The notes: generated from the letters alone by a model not told the origin. A stretch of DNA of 64,000 nt from Desulforudis sp. (GCA_003604975.1 QZIR01000074.1:124001-188000), one strand, 5' to 3'; counted from the stretch's first letter, positions 26,499-35,747 are shown. Numbers and translations: made by a program.

Positions 26499-27494
26499 CT
26501 AGCGGAGGCCACCGAAGATTACTGCCATGATAAATACCATATAGAACGTACCCCCCGTCGCAATCATCACCTTCAGGGACAGGTGCCCGAAACGACAATA
26601 GTAGATCAGGGCGCCGGCGGCTGACAACAGGGCCAGGGCAACGCTCAGGAAGGCCGCCCCGCTCAACTCCCAGGGGGTCAGGGCAATGCCCAGGGCCGGG
26701 ATCATGGAGCTTTGAAAGACCATAGCCCCGGTGATGTTCCCCATCGCCAGGGTATCCTTCTCCTCGTTGATCCAGATTACGCTGTTGAACTTCTCCGGCA
26801 TCTCCGTGGCCACCGGGGCGATCAGCAGGGCAAAGATAAAAGCGGGCACACCCAATCCGACGGCCAGGGCGGTCACCCCGTCCACAAACAGTTTCGCGCC
26901 AACGATGATCGCCCCTAGAGCCAGAACGACCTGTAGGATGATCCGCCATTGGTCCGGGTCTTCCTGCTTGCGCGCAAAATAGAGAGGCTCTACGACGTCG
27001 TCCTCCCCGAAGCACTCCTCGTCCCGGAGGGTCTGGTAGACAAAGGTGATATAGGCCATTATCAGCACTACCACAACCAGATTCTTTCCGAGGGGCGACA
27101 TGAACGTGGCGCCCACCGCCAGGGTGTACACGATCAGGAAAAAGGTAAGGTCGCGGCGGATACACCGGTTCGGCATTATGTTCCGACTCTCCCGGTTCCG
27201 GGCGGTTAGGGTGGCGACACCCACGACAACAAAGGCCACCGTGCTGAGCATAAAGGGCGCCCCCAGGATCGCTCCCACACCTACCTCGTGTCCGATGGCG
27301 CCAGTACCAAAGAGGATGGCCACCACCGGGACGATCGTCTCGGGCAGGGCCGTGCCCACGGCGGCGAAGACGCTCCCCACCGCTCCCTTCGAGAGCTGGA
27401 GTTTCTTGCCCAGCCACTCCATCCCGTTGGTGAAGTACTTTGCGCCGAGCAGGATGATCACCAGGCTGGCCAGTATTTCGAGCACGTATCCCAA
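26499..27494 (-). CDS. Na+/Ca2+ exchanger-type (CaCA superfamily) membrane protein, copy B
   Basis: A 331-aa paralog of the next gene downstream, with the same two alpha repeats (GTALPETIVPVVAILFG; IAPVATEMPEKFNSVIWI; GNITGAMVFQSS). It differs mainly in the central charged loop between halves (RDEECFGEDDVVEPLYF). Tandem pairs may act as separate transporters or as a heterodimer. Start MGYVLEILASLVIILLGAKYF places the first helix directly at the N-terminus. Confidence 0.85.
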   Translation of the reverse strand: MGYVLEILASLVIILLGAKYFTNGMEWLGKKLQLSKGAVGSVFAAVGTALPETIVPVVAILFGTGAIGHEVGVGAILGAPFMLSTVAFVVVGVATLTARNRESRNIMPNRCIRRDLTFFLIVYTLAVGATFMSPLGKNLVVVVLIMAYITFVYQTLRDEECFGEDDVVEPLYFARKQEDPDQWRIILQVVLALGAIIVGAKLFVDGVTALAVGLGVPAFIFALLIAPVATEMPEKFNSVIWINEEKDTLAMGNITGAMVFQSSMIPALGIALTPWELSGAAFLSVALALLSAAGALIYYCRFGHLSLKVMIATGGTFYMVFIMAVIFGGLR

Positions 27495-27573
27495 CGTCTA
27501 CCGTCTCCCATCCCCAAATACAATTCTAATACTATACGTTCCCATTCGGAAAAATCCTCTTCCGCCAAAAAAG

Positions 27574-27654
27574 GGGTCAGGCTTAAATAATTAAAAACTT
27601 GGCAAGTAGGGCATTAACTGAAAAATCAATTTTTTAAGTTTTTAAGTTTGACCC
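27574..27654. repeat. Imperfect inverted repeat overlapping the 3' end of folC (REP/MITE-like)
   Basis: GGGTCA (27574) and TGACCC (to 27654) are the outer ends. Next to them lie CTTAAA...AAAAACTT on one side and AAGTTTTTAAG on the other, all much more AT-rich than the surroundings. One arm encodes the last codons of folC. GGGGTCAGGCTTAA-like motifs are known from dispersed REP-type elements, but only one copy is seen here. Confidence 0.5.
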
Positions 27655-28942
27655 TGAGGGCACCGAGCAGGTATATCGAACCGGTAATTAGCAGCACCCC
27701 GGGTACCCGTTCGGAGTGATGCCCGATCTCCAGGGCCAGGGACAGGCCCTTCGCCAGGGCCTCCCGGTAGTCCTCGATCTCATAAACCGCCGGGCCGTAT
27801 TCCCGGGCAAAAACAGCTACATCCCGCCATTCCCCGGCCCGGGCGGTCGGCGGCCTGGTTACCACAACGTGGGCGGCCAGTGGCACTAGTTCAGCAACCA
27901 CCCGTTCCCGGTCCTTGTCGGCCAGGACCCCAAGGACCATGGTAACGGGGTTTTGCGGGAAGACTTGCCGCAGCGTACCGCCGAGAGCAGCGGCGGCGGC
28001 GGCGTTGTGGGCGGCATCCAGCACCACCGTCACCCCGTCCCGCTCCAGGATTTCGAACCGGCCGGGCCAGCGTACCTCGGCCAGCCCCTCGCGGATTGCG
28101 CTTTCCACCAAAGGGAATCCCCGGTCGTTCAGTAGATTAACTGTCGTCACGGCACAGGCGGTGTTCACCGCCTGGTGGACACCGAGCATCGGAATCCGCA
28201 GGTTTCGGTAAGCCGGACCGATTCCGTATACACTCACCGCCTGCCCTTCGATTCCTGCCGGGAAGGCCTCCCACCGCACGTCCCGCCCGACCCAAATCAA
28301 CCGGCTCCCCCCTACCTGGCAAACTTCCTCGATGACCCCGAGCGCCGGACCCTCTGCGGCGGTCACCACCGGCACACCGGGCTTGATGATCCCGGCCTTT
28401 TCCGCAGCAATCGCCTCCAGGGTTTCACCGAGATAGTCCATGTGGTCGTAGGTTACATTAGTGATCACCGAGACCAGGGGAGTGACGACGTTGGTGGCAT
28501 CCAGCCGGCCGCCGAGACCGACTTCGAGGATGGCGATATCGACCTGCTCCTCCCGGAAGAGGCGTAGCGCGAGTACCGTATGAATCTCGAATTCCGTGAG
28601 ACGTTCGTCTTCCGCTGCGTCGTCCAGCACAGGCTGCAAAGCCGTGATCAGACCAGCCAGACGTTCGGGTTCCACCGGCTTACCGTCGAGGCAAAAGCGT
28701 TCGATGTAGTCAACGAGGTGGGGTGAAGTAAAAGTGCCCACGCGGTAACCGGCGGCCACCAGGATGGCGGTCAGCATGGCTGTTACCGAACCCTTGCCGT
28801 TGGTACCACCGACGTGGACACAGGGCAGTCCGTGATGAGGGTTGTCCAACCGCCCAAGGAGCCGGAGCACCCGGTTCAGTCCCAGGCGCGAACCCGCGGC
28901 GGCAATGGAGCGTAAGTATTCTAAGGCTGCATCATAATACAT
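27626..28942 (-). CDS. folC: FolC, dihydrofolate/folylpolyglutamate synthase
   Basis: A 438-aa Mur-ligase-fold enzyme that adds glutamates to folates. The ATP loop GTNGKGSVTAML lies near residue 50, followed by TSPHL, EVGLGGRLDATN and VLDAAHNAAAAAAL. It starts three bases after valS ends and is co-transcribed with it, a very common pair. The last ten residues (VKLKNLKN) are encoded by the inverted repeat, so the natural C-terminus may have been altered by insertion. Confidence 0.94.
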   Translation of the reverse strand: MYYDAALEYLRSIAAAGSRLGLNRVLRLLGRLDNPHHGLPCVHVGGTNGKGSVTAMLTAILVAAGYRVGTFTSPHLVDYIERFCLDGKPVEPERLAGLITALQPVLDDAAEDERLTEFEIHTVLALRLFREEQVDIAILEVGLGGRLDATNVVTPLVSVITNVTYDHMDYLGETLEAIAAEKAGIIKPGVPVVTAAEGPALGVIEEVCQVGGSRLIWVGRDVRWEAFPAGIEGQAVSVYGIGPAYRNLRIPMLGVHQAVNTACAVTTVNLLNDRGFPLVESAIREGLAEVRWPGRFEILERDGVTVVLDAAHNAAAAAALGGTLRQVFPQNPVTMVLGVLADKDRERVVAELVPLAAHVVVTRPPTARAGEWRDVAVFAREYGPAVYEIEDYREALAKGLSLALEIGHHSERVPGVLLITGSIYLLGALRVKLKNLKN

Positions 28943-28945
28943 GGT

Positions 28946-31585
28946 TCACTTCCGGAGCAGAGCCAGGCGGTTTTGCAGGGCCTCCTGTTTGAGTGTGAAC
29001 TCGGCTTCCTTTTCCCGCTCCTTGGCCACTACGGCGCCCGGCGCCTTCCCCATAAACCCGGGGTTAGAGAGTTTACCCTGTACCCGGGACAGTTCCTTAT
29101 TCACGGTCTCCAGTTCCTTTTCCAGGCGCGCCGTTTCCTTGACCACGTCGATCAATCCCGCCAGCGGAATAAAGATTTCCATCCCACGCACCACAGCGTG
29201 AGCGGCCACTTCCGGGTTGACGTCGAGCCCTTCCACAACCTGGGTCTGGGCAGTGGCCAAATTGTCCACGTATTCCTTCCACATGGTGAGGTAGGTACGT
29301 TCATTAATATCCGGGGCCACGATGATGACATCGGCCTTCTTGCCCGGGGGCACGTTCATCTCGCTCCGCAGGTGCCGGATGGCCCGTACGGTCTGGATGA
29401 CGATGCTCATCTGTTCCTCGGAGACCGGGTGGCGCCACGCCGCCTCCGGTTCCGGCCAGGTAGCCAGCATAATGCTTTCCGTCCGCTGCGGCAGGTGCAG
29501 CCAGATCGCTTCGGTAATGAACGGCATGAAGGGATGTAGGTACCGCAGGATGTGGTTTAGGACGGTAAGCAGCACCTTCTGGGCCTGGGCCCGCTCCTCA
29601 GGCGTACCCCGGAACAGGACCGGCTTGGCCAGTTCGATATACCAGTCGCAGAATTCGTCCCAGATAAACTCGTACAGCGCCCGGGCCGCTTCCCCTAGTT
29701 CGTAGGCCTCAAGGTAGCTGTCCACCTGCTCCGCCGTGGCCACGAGGCGGCTCAAAATCCATTCATCAGCCAGAGTCGTGGGATGCAGGTTCACGCCCTC
29801 GTTACGGTATCCGTCGAGGTTCATCAGCACGAAGCGGGAGGCGTTCCACAGCTTGTTCGCGAAGTTCCGGGCGCCCTCCAGCTTCTCAAAGTGGAAGCGG
29901 ATATCGTTGCCGGGTGTATTGCCGGTGACCAACATAAACCGCAGGCTGTCCGCCCCGTATTTTTCGATTACTTCGATGGGATCGACCCCGTTACCCAGGG
30001 ACTTCGACATCTTGCGGCCAAGAGCGTCCAGCACCAGCCCGTGGATGAAGACTTCCTTAAACGGCTCCTGCTTCATAAACTTCAAACCGGTGAAAATCAT
30101 CCGGGCCACCCAGAAGAAGATGATGTCCCGCCCCGTAACCAAAACACTAGTCGGGTAAAAGTGCCTCAGGTCCGGCGTCTTCTGGGGCCAGCCCAGGGTT
30201 GAGAACGGCCAGAGGGCCGAGGAGAACCAGGTGTCCAGGACGTCAGGATCCTGTTCCAGTTCACCGCCACATTCGGAACAGGCGGCGGGGGGTTCCTTGG
30301 AAGCAATTACGGCCTCACACTCCGTACAGTACCAAACCGGGATCCGGTGCCCCCACCAGAGCTGCCGGGAGATGCACCAGTCCCGGATATTCTCAAGCCA
30401 GTTCAGATAGATCTTCGTAAAGCGCTCCGGCACAAAGCGGATCGTGCCATCCTTGACCGCGGCGATAGCCGGTTCGGCCAGGGGTTTCATCCGCACGAAC
30501 CACTGCTTGGACAGCATCGGCTCGACCACCGTCTGACATCGGTAGCAGTGACCCACCGCGTGCTCCAGGTCCTCGACCTTAACCAGCAGTCCCTGATCAG
30601 TCAGGTCACGAAGTACCTGCTTACGGCATTCCATCCGGTCGAGGCCCTGGTATTTGCCAGCCTCGGCTTTCATCCGACCCTTGTCGTCGATGGCCTGAAC
30701 CTGGGGCAGACCATGGCGACGACCGATTTCAAAGTCGTTCGGATCATGGGCCGGCGTAATCTTCAGGGCGCCGGTGCCGAATTCCCTTTCTACGTAGCTG
30801 TCTGCTATGACCGGAATCTCCCTACCGGCCAGCGGCAGGAGCACCGTCCGGCCGATCAGGTGTTGGTAGCGCTCGTCTTCGGGATGCACCGCCACCGCGG
30901 TGTCGCCGAACATTGTCTCCGGCCTTGTGGTCGCAATGACCAGGAATTCCGCACTGTCCCTCACCGGATACTTGATGTGGTACAGGTGGGCCGGCACGTT
31001 CACGTGTTCCACTTCAATGTCGGAGATGGTCGTACCGCAACGGGGACACCAGTTGACGATGTAGTTATCACGGTAGATCAGGCCTTCCTCGTAGAGGCAG
31101 ATGAAGACTTCACGCACCGCCGCCGAGCAACCCTCGTCCATCGTGAAGCGTTCACGGTCCCAGTCGCAGGAAGCACCGATCCGTCTCAGCTGGGTGGTGA
31201 TCCGGTTGCCGTACTGGTGTTTCCAGGCCCAGACCCGCTCCAGGAATTTTTCCCGGCCCAGGTCATATTTGGACAGACCCTCCTGAGCCAGATGGCCCTC
31301 CACCTTGGCCTGGGTAGCAATACCGGCGTGGTCCGTTCCCGGCAGCCACAATGCGTTGTAACCCTTCAAACGGCGCCAGCGTGTCAACACATCCTGCAGG
31401 GCATTGTCCAGGGCATGTCCCATATGGAGTTCACCGGTTACGTTAGGGGGCGGCATCACGATGCAAAACGGCTCCCGGCTGGTATCCACCGGGGCCGCAA
31501 AGTACTTCTTATCCTCCCAGGTACGGTACAGTTCCTGTTCGACAGCGTGCGGATCGTAGGTAGACGGAATGGTTGACTTAGACAA
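28946..31585 (-). CDS. valS: Valyl-tRNA synthetase
   Basis: About 879 aa. Class I signatures PPPNVTGELHMGHAL (HIGH) and KMSKSLGNGVDP (KMSKS) are present. The editing domain (TTRPETMFGDTAVAVHP), two C4-type zinc segments (CPRCG; CSECGG) and a C-terminal coiled coil (VVKETARLEKELETVNKELSRVQGKL) complete the protein. The TTG at 31585 has GGGGG nine bases upstream. A 13-residue extension to 31624 lacks support. A promoter lies 50-80 bases upstream and leaves no room for a T-box. Confidence 0.96.
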   Translation of the reverse strand: MSKSTIPSTYDPHAVEQELYRTWEDKKYFAAPVDTSREPFCIVMPPPNVTGELHMGHALDNALQDVLTRWRRLKGYNALWLPGTDHAGIATQAKVEGHLAQEGLSKYDLGREKFLERVWAWKHQYGNRITTQLRRIGASCDWDRERFTMDEGCSAAVREVFICLYEEGLIYRDNYIVNWCPRCGTTISDIEVEHVNVPAHLYHIKYPVRDSAEFLVIATTRPETMFGDTAVAVHPEDERYQHLIGRTVLLPLAGREIPVIADSYVEREFGTGALKITPAHDPNDFEIGRRHGLPQVQAIDDKGRMKAEAGKYQGLDRMECRKQVLRDLTDQGLLVKVEDLEHAVGHCYRCQTVVEPMLSKQWFVRMKPLAEPAIAAVKDGTIRFVPERFTKIYLNWLENIRDWCISRQLWWGHRIPVWYCTECEAVIASKEPPAACSECGGELEQDPDVLDTWFSSALWPFSTLGWPQKTPDLRHFYPTSVLVTGRDIIFFWVARMIFTGLKFMKQEPFKEVFIHGLVLDALGRKMSKSLGNGVDPIEVIEKYGADSLRFMLVTGNTPGNDIRFHFEKLEGARNFANKLWNASRFVLMNLDGYRNEGVNLHPTTLADEWILSRLVATAEQVDSYLEAYELGEAARALYEFIWDEFCDWYIELAKPVLFRGTPEERAQAQKVLLTVLNHILRYLHPFMPFITEAIWLHLPQRTESIMLATWPEPEAAWRHPVSEEQMSIVIQTVRAIRHLRSEMNVPPGKKADVIIVAPDINERTYLTMWKEYVDNLATAQTQVVEGLDVNPEVAAHAVVRGMEIFIPLAGLIDVVKETARLEKELETVNKELSRVQGKLSNPGFMGKAPGAVVAKEREKEAEFTLKQEALQNRLALLRK

Positions 31586-31635
31586 GAAACGCTTCCCCCA
31601 AAGATAGATTCGGACGAAAAACAAGAGCCCTCTAA

Positions 31636-31665
31636 ATCTTAATCAGTAGCGCTTGAGATTGTCAA
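31636..31665 (-). promoter_or_regulatory. valS-folC promoter
   Basis: On the minus strand TTGACA (31660-31665) and TAAGAT (31636-31641) are separated by 18 bp. The leader to the TTG start would be about 45 nt. A perfect TATAAT on the plus strand (31687-31692) may serve the divergent gene at 31767, so the two promoters lie back to back. Confidence 0.7.
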
Positions 31666-31766
31666 TAAAACCCGGAATGTATTGCCTATAATGTTACCCT
31701 TTAAGCATAATTTTCCTCCTTCACCCGTATTTATCTCTACAGAATAGACAAACGGGGGCACAACAG

Positions 31767-32768
31767 ATGAAGAGAATAATCGTTTGGCTCGGGATCATCT
31801 GTGTCATCGCGGCGGTTGGTGCCGGGCTGTGGTACGTCACTCACCCAAAGCCCGAGGTGAAAGAACACCGCCTGGTCGTGCGTGAGACGGCACGCGAAAT
31901 CGCTTATCTGCCGCACTACATCGCCGCCGCCAGGGGTTACTTCCGGGACGCCCACTTGGATGTCACCCTGGGAACGGCCACCAAAGGGATCTTGACGGCG
32001 GAGGAAGTGGCACAGGCAGACATCATCCTTACTCCTTTTGACCGGGTCCTGGGCAGCAACTGGCTGGCCATCGCCGGTTTAACCGCCACCGAGCCGGGGT
32101 TACTGCTGGCCCGGGAAAAGAAGACGCCCTTCGCCTGGACTGACCTGTCCGGGAAGACGGTCGTCGGTGAGCATCCGGAGGGCACCGGAGAAGTGGCTAT
32201 GGAACAGATCCTGCAATCCTACGAACTAATCCCGCAGTGGCAGTACGTCTCCATCCAGCACCTGCCGACCCATCTCCGCCTGGGCACCTACCTGTCCGGA
32301 ACCGGGGAATATATCATTCTCACCGATCCCGAGGCCAGCCGCATGGAGAAAACGGGCAAGGGGTACATTGCCGCAGACCTGACCGCAGCCGGGCCGATGC
32401 CCGCACGGGTGGCGGCCGTGCCTTCGGCCAAAGCCACACGGAACCGCGAAGCGCTGATCCGTTACACTGCAGCGGTAGCCCAGGCTCAGGCATGGATCGC
32501 GGAGCACAGCGAAGAGGAAGTGGCTGTGGTGGCATCCGGATCCTTCCCCTGGGTAGACTATCACACGATGGTGGAGATGGTCAGCCGGGCCAAGGAGACC
32601 AAACTCTGGGCCGCCAACCCCGTGATCGAACCGGTGTCCTTTGATCACTTCCAGGAGTTGATGATCCGGGCTGGCGAATTACCCCAAAAGATTCTCTACA
32701 CGAAGGCGGTGGCTTCTGATCCGGCAGAGCGGGCCCTTAAGGAACTGGCTGACCAGAAGAAGAAGTGA
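31767..32768 (+). CDS. Orphan ABC-type substrate-binding-like protein (NMT1/SsuA-like), membrane anchored
   Basis: A 333-aa protein with an uncleaved-looking N-terminal membrane segment (IIVWLGIICVIAAVGAGLWYV) and a periplasmic-binding fold of the NMT1/THI5 or SsuA type: YLPHYIAAARGYFRDAHLDVTL is the standard first motif. There is no lipobox Cys, so it is anchored by the helix. No permease or ATPase gene is near, and its ligand is unknown. GGGGGC ahead of ATG gives a fair ribosome site. A hairpin terminator follows. Confidence 0.75.
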   Translation: MKRIIVWLGIICVIAAVGAGLWYVTHPKPEVKEHRLVVRETAREIAYLPHYIAAARGYFRDAHLDVTLGTATKGILTAEEVAQADIILTPFDRVLGSNWLAIAGLTATEPGLLLAREKKTPFAWTDLSGKTVVGEHPEGTGEVAMEQILQSYELIPQWQYVSIQHLPTHLRLGTYLSGTGEYIILTDPEASRMEKTGKGYIAADLTAAGPMPARVAAVPSAKATRNREALIRYTAAVAQAQAWIAEHSEEEVAVVASGSFPWVDYHTMVEMVSRAKETKLWAANPVIEPVSFDHFQELMIRAGELPQKILYTKAVASDPAERALKELADQKKK

Positions 32769-32787
32769 ACGGTTAAAGCCAACCACA

Positions 32788-32813
32788 AAGCCCCCTCTTC
32801 CCGACGGGGGCTT
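32788..32813 (+). terminator. Hairpin between convergent genes
   Basis: AAGCCCCC and GGGGGCTT form an 8-bp GC-rich stem with a loop of about nine bases, twenty bases after the stop of the binding-protein gene. The T-tract (ACTCTTCTC) is weak. It lies between two convergent genes and may serve both. Confidence 0.65.
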
Positions 32814-32848
32814 ACTCTTCTCGGGAGGACATCAGTCTGTGGGACTGG

Positions 32849-33187
32849 CTAGCGGGCGTTAACGATGAGTGCTTTGGGCGCCGACGTAACGTCAGAGACC
32901 TTCATCACGGTCTCGTCAGGGGACCAGCCCAGGACAATCCGGATGCCGTCGTGGTGATCGATCTTGTGCAGATCGACTTTAAGACAACGTTCCCCACCGG
33001 GTCCGTTGTGGACAAACACGATTTGAAAGTCGGAATCACGATAAACCTTAAAGTAAGACTTATTCAAGTGCTTTTCCAGTAAGACAACTTCCGGTATTTC
33101 AATGTCAAAGAGAGATTTCTTTCTTGTTTCCCAGACCGCACCACCTTTAATCTCGTTGAACTCATCGATGAGGTCGCTAAGTGGCAT
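32849..33187 (-). CDS. Hypothetical protein, 112 aa
   Basis: I do not recognise this protein. It is soluble, mixed alpha/beta, with no cysteines, signal or membrane segment. It contains EIPEVVLLEKHLNKSYFKVYRDSDF and a stretch rich in charged residues around a DLHKIDHHDG segment. Start: ATG 33187 with GGAG eight bases upstream, preferred to the GTG at 33196. It sits alone between the orphan binding protein and the lon terminator. Codon use looks like its neighbours, and the clean ribosome site argues that it is real. Confidence 0.65.
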   Translation of the reverse strand: MPLSDLIDEFNEIKGGAVWETRKKSLFDIEIPEVVLLEKHLNKSYFKVYRDSDFQIVFVHNGPGGERCLKVDLHKIDHHDGIRIVLGWSPDETVMKVSDVTSAPKALIVNAR

Positions 33188-33235
33188 TACGGTCACTCCT
33201 TCCGGTACGTCTACAGTTCATATGCTTTAATCAAA

Positions 33236-33272
33236 AGAAAAAAAAGAGGACGATTGTGAAAATTCGCCCTCT
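33236..33272 (-). terminator. Terminator after lon
   Basis: 33245-33253 pairs with 33264-33272 (9 bp with one G-U) and is followed on the minus strand by TTTTTTTTC. A second small hairpin (TTCCTG / CAGGAA) precedes it at about 33280-33300. Confidence 0.85.
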
Positions 33273-33324
33273 ACCCTTGTCATTCCTGCAGACAGGAACG
33301 ATTCTGAACAAATTGTTTATTATC

Positions 33325-35727
33325 TTACTGACTAGGGATCGTTGTCACCAAATCCTGGTAATTTGGTTCTGACTGCATGATCAATGGATCATCGGTGATT
33401 ATATCGTTTGACTCTTCCTTAACCAGCGCCGCCTCAAGTACCTGGTCCATATGCTCAACCAGGACGAATTCCAGCTGGCTCTTGACGTTGGCCGGGATCT
33501 CCTCGAGATCCTTGCGGTTGGCGTCCGGCACAATGATGGTCTTGATCCCGCCGCGGTGGGCGGCCAGGACCTTCTCCTTCAAACCGCCGATCGGCAGCAC
33601 CCGCCCGCGCAAGGTGATCTCACCGGTCATCGCCACATCGTGACGCACCATCCGCCCGCTCAAGGCCGAAGCCAGCGCCGTGGCGATGGTAATGCCGGCT
33701 GAGGGGCCGTCCTTCGGGGTCGCCCCTTCCGGAACGTGCACGTGGATGTCTACCTTTTCATTGAAGGAAACATCGATCTCCAGTTTCGCCGCCCGGGAAC
33801 GGACGTAGCTGTAACCGGCCTGCGCCGACTCACGCATCACTTCACCCAGTTTACCGGTAAGCACCAGACCGCCCTTACCGTTACACACGGTGACCTCAAT
33901 GGCCAGCGTATCGCCGCCCACCTCGGTCCAGGCCAGACCGGTGGCTACCCCAACCTGGTCCACCAGTTCCGCGACACCGTAGCGGTAGCGCGGAATGCCT
34001 AGGTACTGTTCAATGTTGCGCATTGTTACCCGTACGCGCTTGGCCTTCTTGGCCACGATTTCCTTGGCCGTTTTCCGGCACAAGGCCGCAATCTGGCGCT
34101 CCATGTTACGGACCCCTGACTCACGGGTGTACTCCCGGATGATGCGCCGCACGGCGTTCTCCGAGATCGACAGGGTCTTATCGGTCAATCCGTGTTCCTT
34201 AAGCTGCTTGGGGATCAGGTGGCGAACGGTGATCTCCACCTTCTCCTCCTCGGTGTAACCCGAGATGTAGATGACCTCCATCCGGTCGAGGAGCGGCCGG
34301 GGAATACTGTAATTGACGTTGGCCGTCGTGATGAACATCACGTTGGACAGGTCAAACGGCATTTCAATGTAGTGGTCGCTGAACGCATTATTCTGCTCGG
34401 GATCGAGCACCTCCAGCAGTGCCGCCGAAGGATCGCCCCGAAAGTCCATGCTCATCTTGTCGATTTCGTCCAGCAGAAACACCGGGTTCTTCGAACCGGC
34501 AGTGCGCATCCCCTGAATCACGCGGCCCGGCAGCGCGCCGACATAGGTCCGGCGGTGACCGCGGATCTCAGCCTCATCACGTACGCCGCCGAGGGAAATC
34601 CGGACAAACTTGCGCTCGAGAGCCCGGGCAATCGACTTGCCCAGCGAGGTCTTACCCACGCCCGGGGGGCCAACAAAGCAAAGAATAGGGCCCTTCATTT
34701 TCTTCGACAGTTTGCGGATCGCCAGGTACTCCAAGATCCGCTCCTTCACCTTTTCGAGACCATAGTGGTCTTCATCCAGAATGATCTGGGCGGCATTGAT
34801 GTCCAGGCGGTCACGGGTGCCCTTGGTCCAGGGCAGAGCGACCAGCCAGTCCAGGTAGTTCCGAACCACCGTAGCCTCGGCGGCCATTGGAGGCATCTTC
34901 TCCAAGCGCTCTACCTCTTTTATGGCCTTCTCTTCGACTTCCTTGGGAAGCTTCAGGGCAGCAATCTTCTCGCGGTATTCTTCGCCCTCGGCCACTCGTT
35001 CGTCCTTTTCGCCCAGTTCACGCTGGATGGCCTTGATCTGCTCGCGCAGGTAGTACTCTTTTTGGGTCTTCTCCATCTGCTTACGTACGCGGACGTTGAT
35101 CCGGCGCTCAAGCTCCACGATCTCCAGCTCACGAGCCAGAACCCCGCAGAGGTGCTCCAGACGTTCGTCTATTTCGATCGCTTCCATGACACTCTGCTTA
35201 TCTTCAATGCGGAGCGGCAGATGCGAGGCGACGATGTCCGCCAGGCGGCCGGGCTCATCGATGTTGACGACCGAAACCACCGTCTCCGGCGGAATCCGCT
35301 TGGAAAGCTTGACATACTGCTCAAACTGCTGGACCAAGGTGCGCATGAGCGCTTCCAGCTCGGTGGTCTTGGCGAAGACCTCCGCGTACTGTTCAATCTC
35401 AACATTAAAATACGGGTCTTCCTGGAGATAACTGATGATTCTGGCCCGGGCAATGCCCTCCACCAACACGCGGATCGTACCACCGGGAAGCTTCAGCAGC
35501 TGCTTGACCTCGGCAACCGTTCCGACTTCGTAGATGTCCTCGATTTCGGGACTGTCAGTCTGTGCCTCTTTCTGAGTGGCCAGGAAAATGTAACGGTCCT
35601 GGCTCATTGCTTGTTCTATCGCTTTAACCGACTTCTCGCGGCCCACATCGAGATGGATGACCATATACGGAAAAACTAGGATCCCCCGCAGGGGCAACAA
35701 GGGTAACACTTTTTCAGTGGTATCCAT
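33325..35727 (-). CDS. lon: Lon (LonA) ATP-dependent protease
   Basis: An 800-aa soluble AAA+ protease. It has the N-terminal Lon substrate domain, a coiled coil (RRINVRVRKQMEKTQKEYYL), the ATP site FVGPPGVGKTSLGKS and FLLDEIDKM, and the Ser-Lys protease domain with PKDGPSAGITIATAL and a following catalytic lysine region (GGLKEKVLAAHRGGIKTI). It degrades misfolded and regulatory proteins. ATG 35727 has GGAGG eight bases before it; the GTG nine bases earlier is inside that site. Confidence 0.97.
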   Translation of the reverse strand: MDTTEKVLPLLPLRGILVFPYMVIHLDVGREKSVKAIEQAMSQDRYIFLATQKEAQTDSPEIEDIYEVGTVAEVKQLLKLPGGTIRVLVEGIARARIISYLQEDPYFNVEIEQYAEVFAKTTELEALMRTLVQQFEQYVKLSKRIPPETVVSVVNIDEPGRLADIVASHLPLRIEDKQSVMEAIEIDERLEHLCGVLARELEIVELERRINVRVRKQMEKTQKEYYLREQIKAIQRELGEKDERVAEGEEYREKIAALKLPKEVEEKAIKEVERLEKMPPMAAEATVVRNYLDWLVALPWTKGTRDRLDINAAQIILDEDHYGLEKVKERILEYLAIRKLSKKMKGPILCFVGPPGVGKTSLGKSIARALERKFVRISLGGVRDEAEIRGHRRTYVGALPGRVIQGMRTAGSKNPVFLLDEIDKMSMDFRGDPSAALLEVLDPEQNNAFSDHYIEMPFDLSNVMFITTANVNYSIPRPLLDRMEVIYISGYTEEEKVEITVRHLIPKQLKEHGLTDKTLSISENAVRRIIREYTRESGVRNMERQIAALCRKTAKEIVAKKAKRVRVTMRNIEQYLGIPRYRYGVAELVDQVGVATGLAWTEVGGDTLAIEVTVCNGKGGLVLTGKLGEVMRESAQAGYSYVRSRAAKLEIDVSFNEKVDIHVHVPEGATPKDGPSAGITIATALASALSGRMVRHDVAMTGEITLRGRVLPIGGLKEKVLAAHRGGIKTIIVPDANRKDLEEIPANVKSQLEFVLVEHMDQVLEAALVKEESNDIITDDPLIMQSEPNYQDLVTTIPSQ

Positions 35728-35747
35728 TTGCCGCACCTCCTTAACTA

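Noticed and set aside
26479-27417. Long 312-codon minus-strand ORF
   Set aside because: It overlaps the second cation-exchanger gene in another frame; the sequence is Arg/Gly/Pro-rich with no family motif, so it is a GC-driven shadow.
30347-31576. 409-codon plus-strand ORF
   Set aside because: It is antisense to valS, with composition rich in His, Arg and Pro and no recognisable domain.
31694-31708. Four-codon minus-strand ORF with GGAGG upstream, considered as a leader peptide for valS
   Set aside because: It lies upstream of the best valS promoter and would not be in that transcript; the peptide has no valine run.
34192-35679. 495-codon plus-strand ORF
   Set aside because: It is antisense to lon; its length comes from codon bias on the opposite strand.
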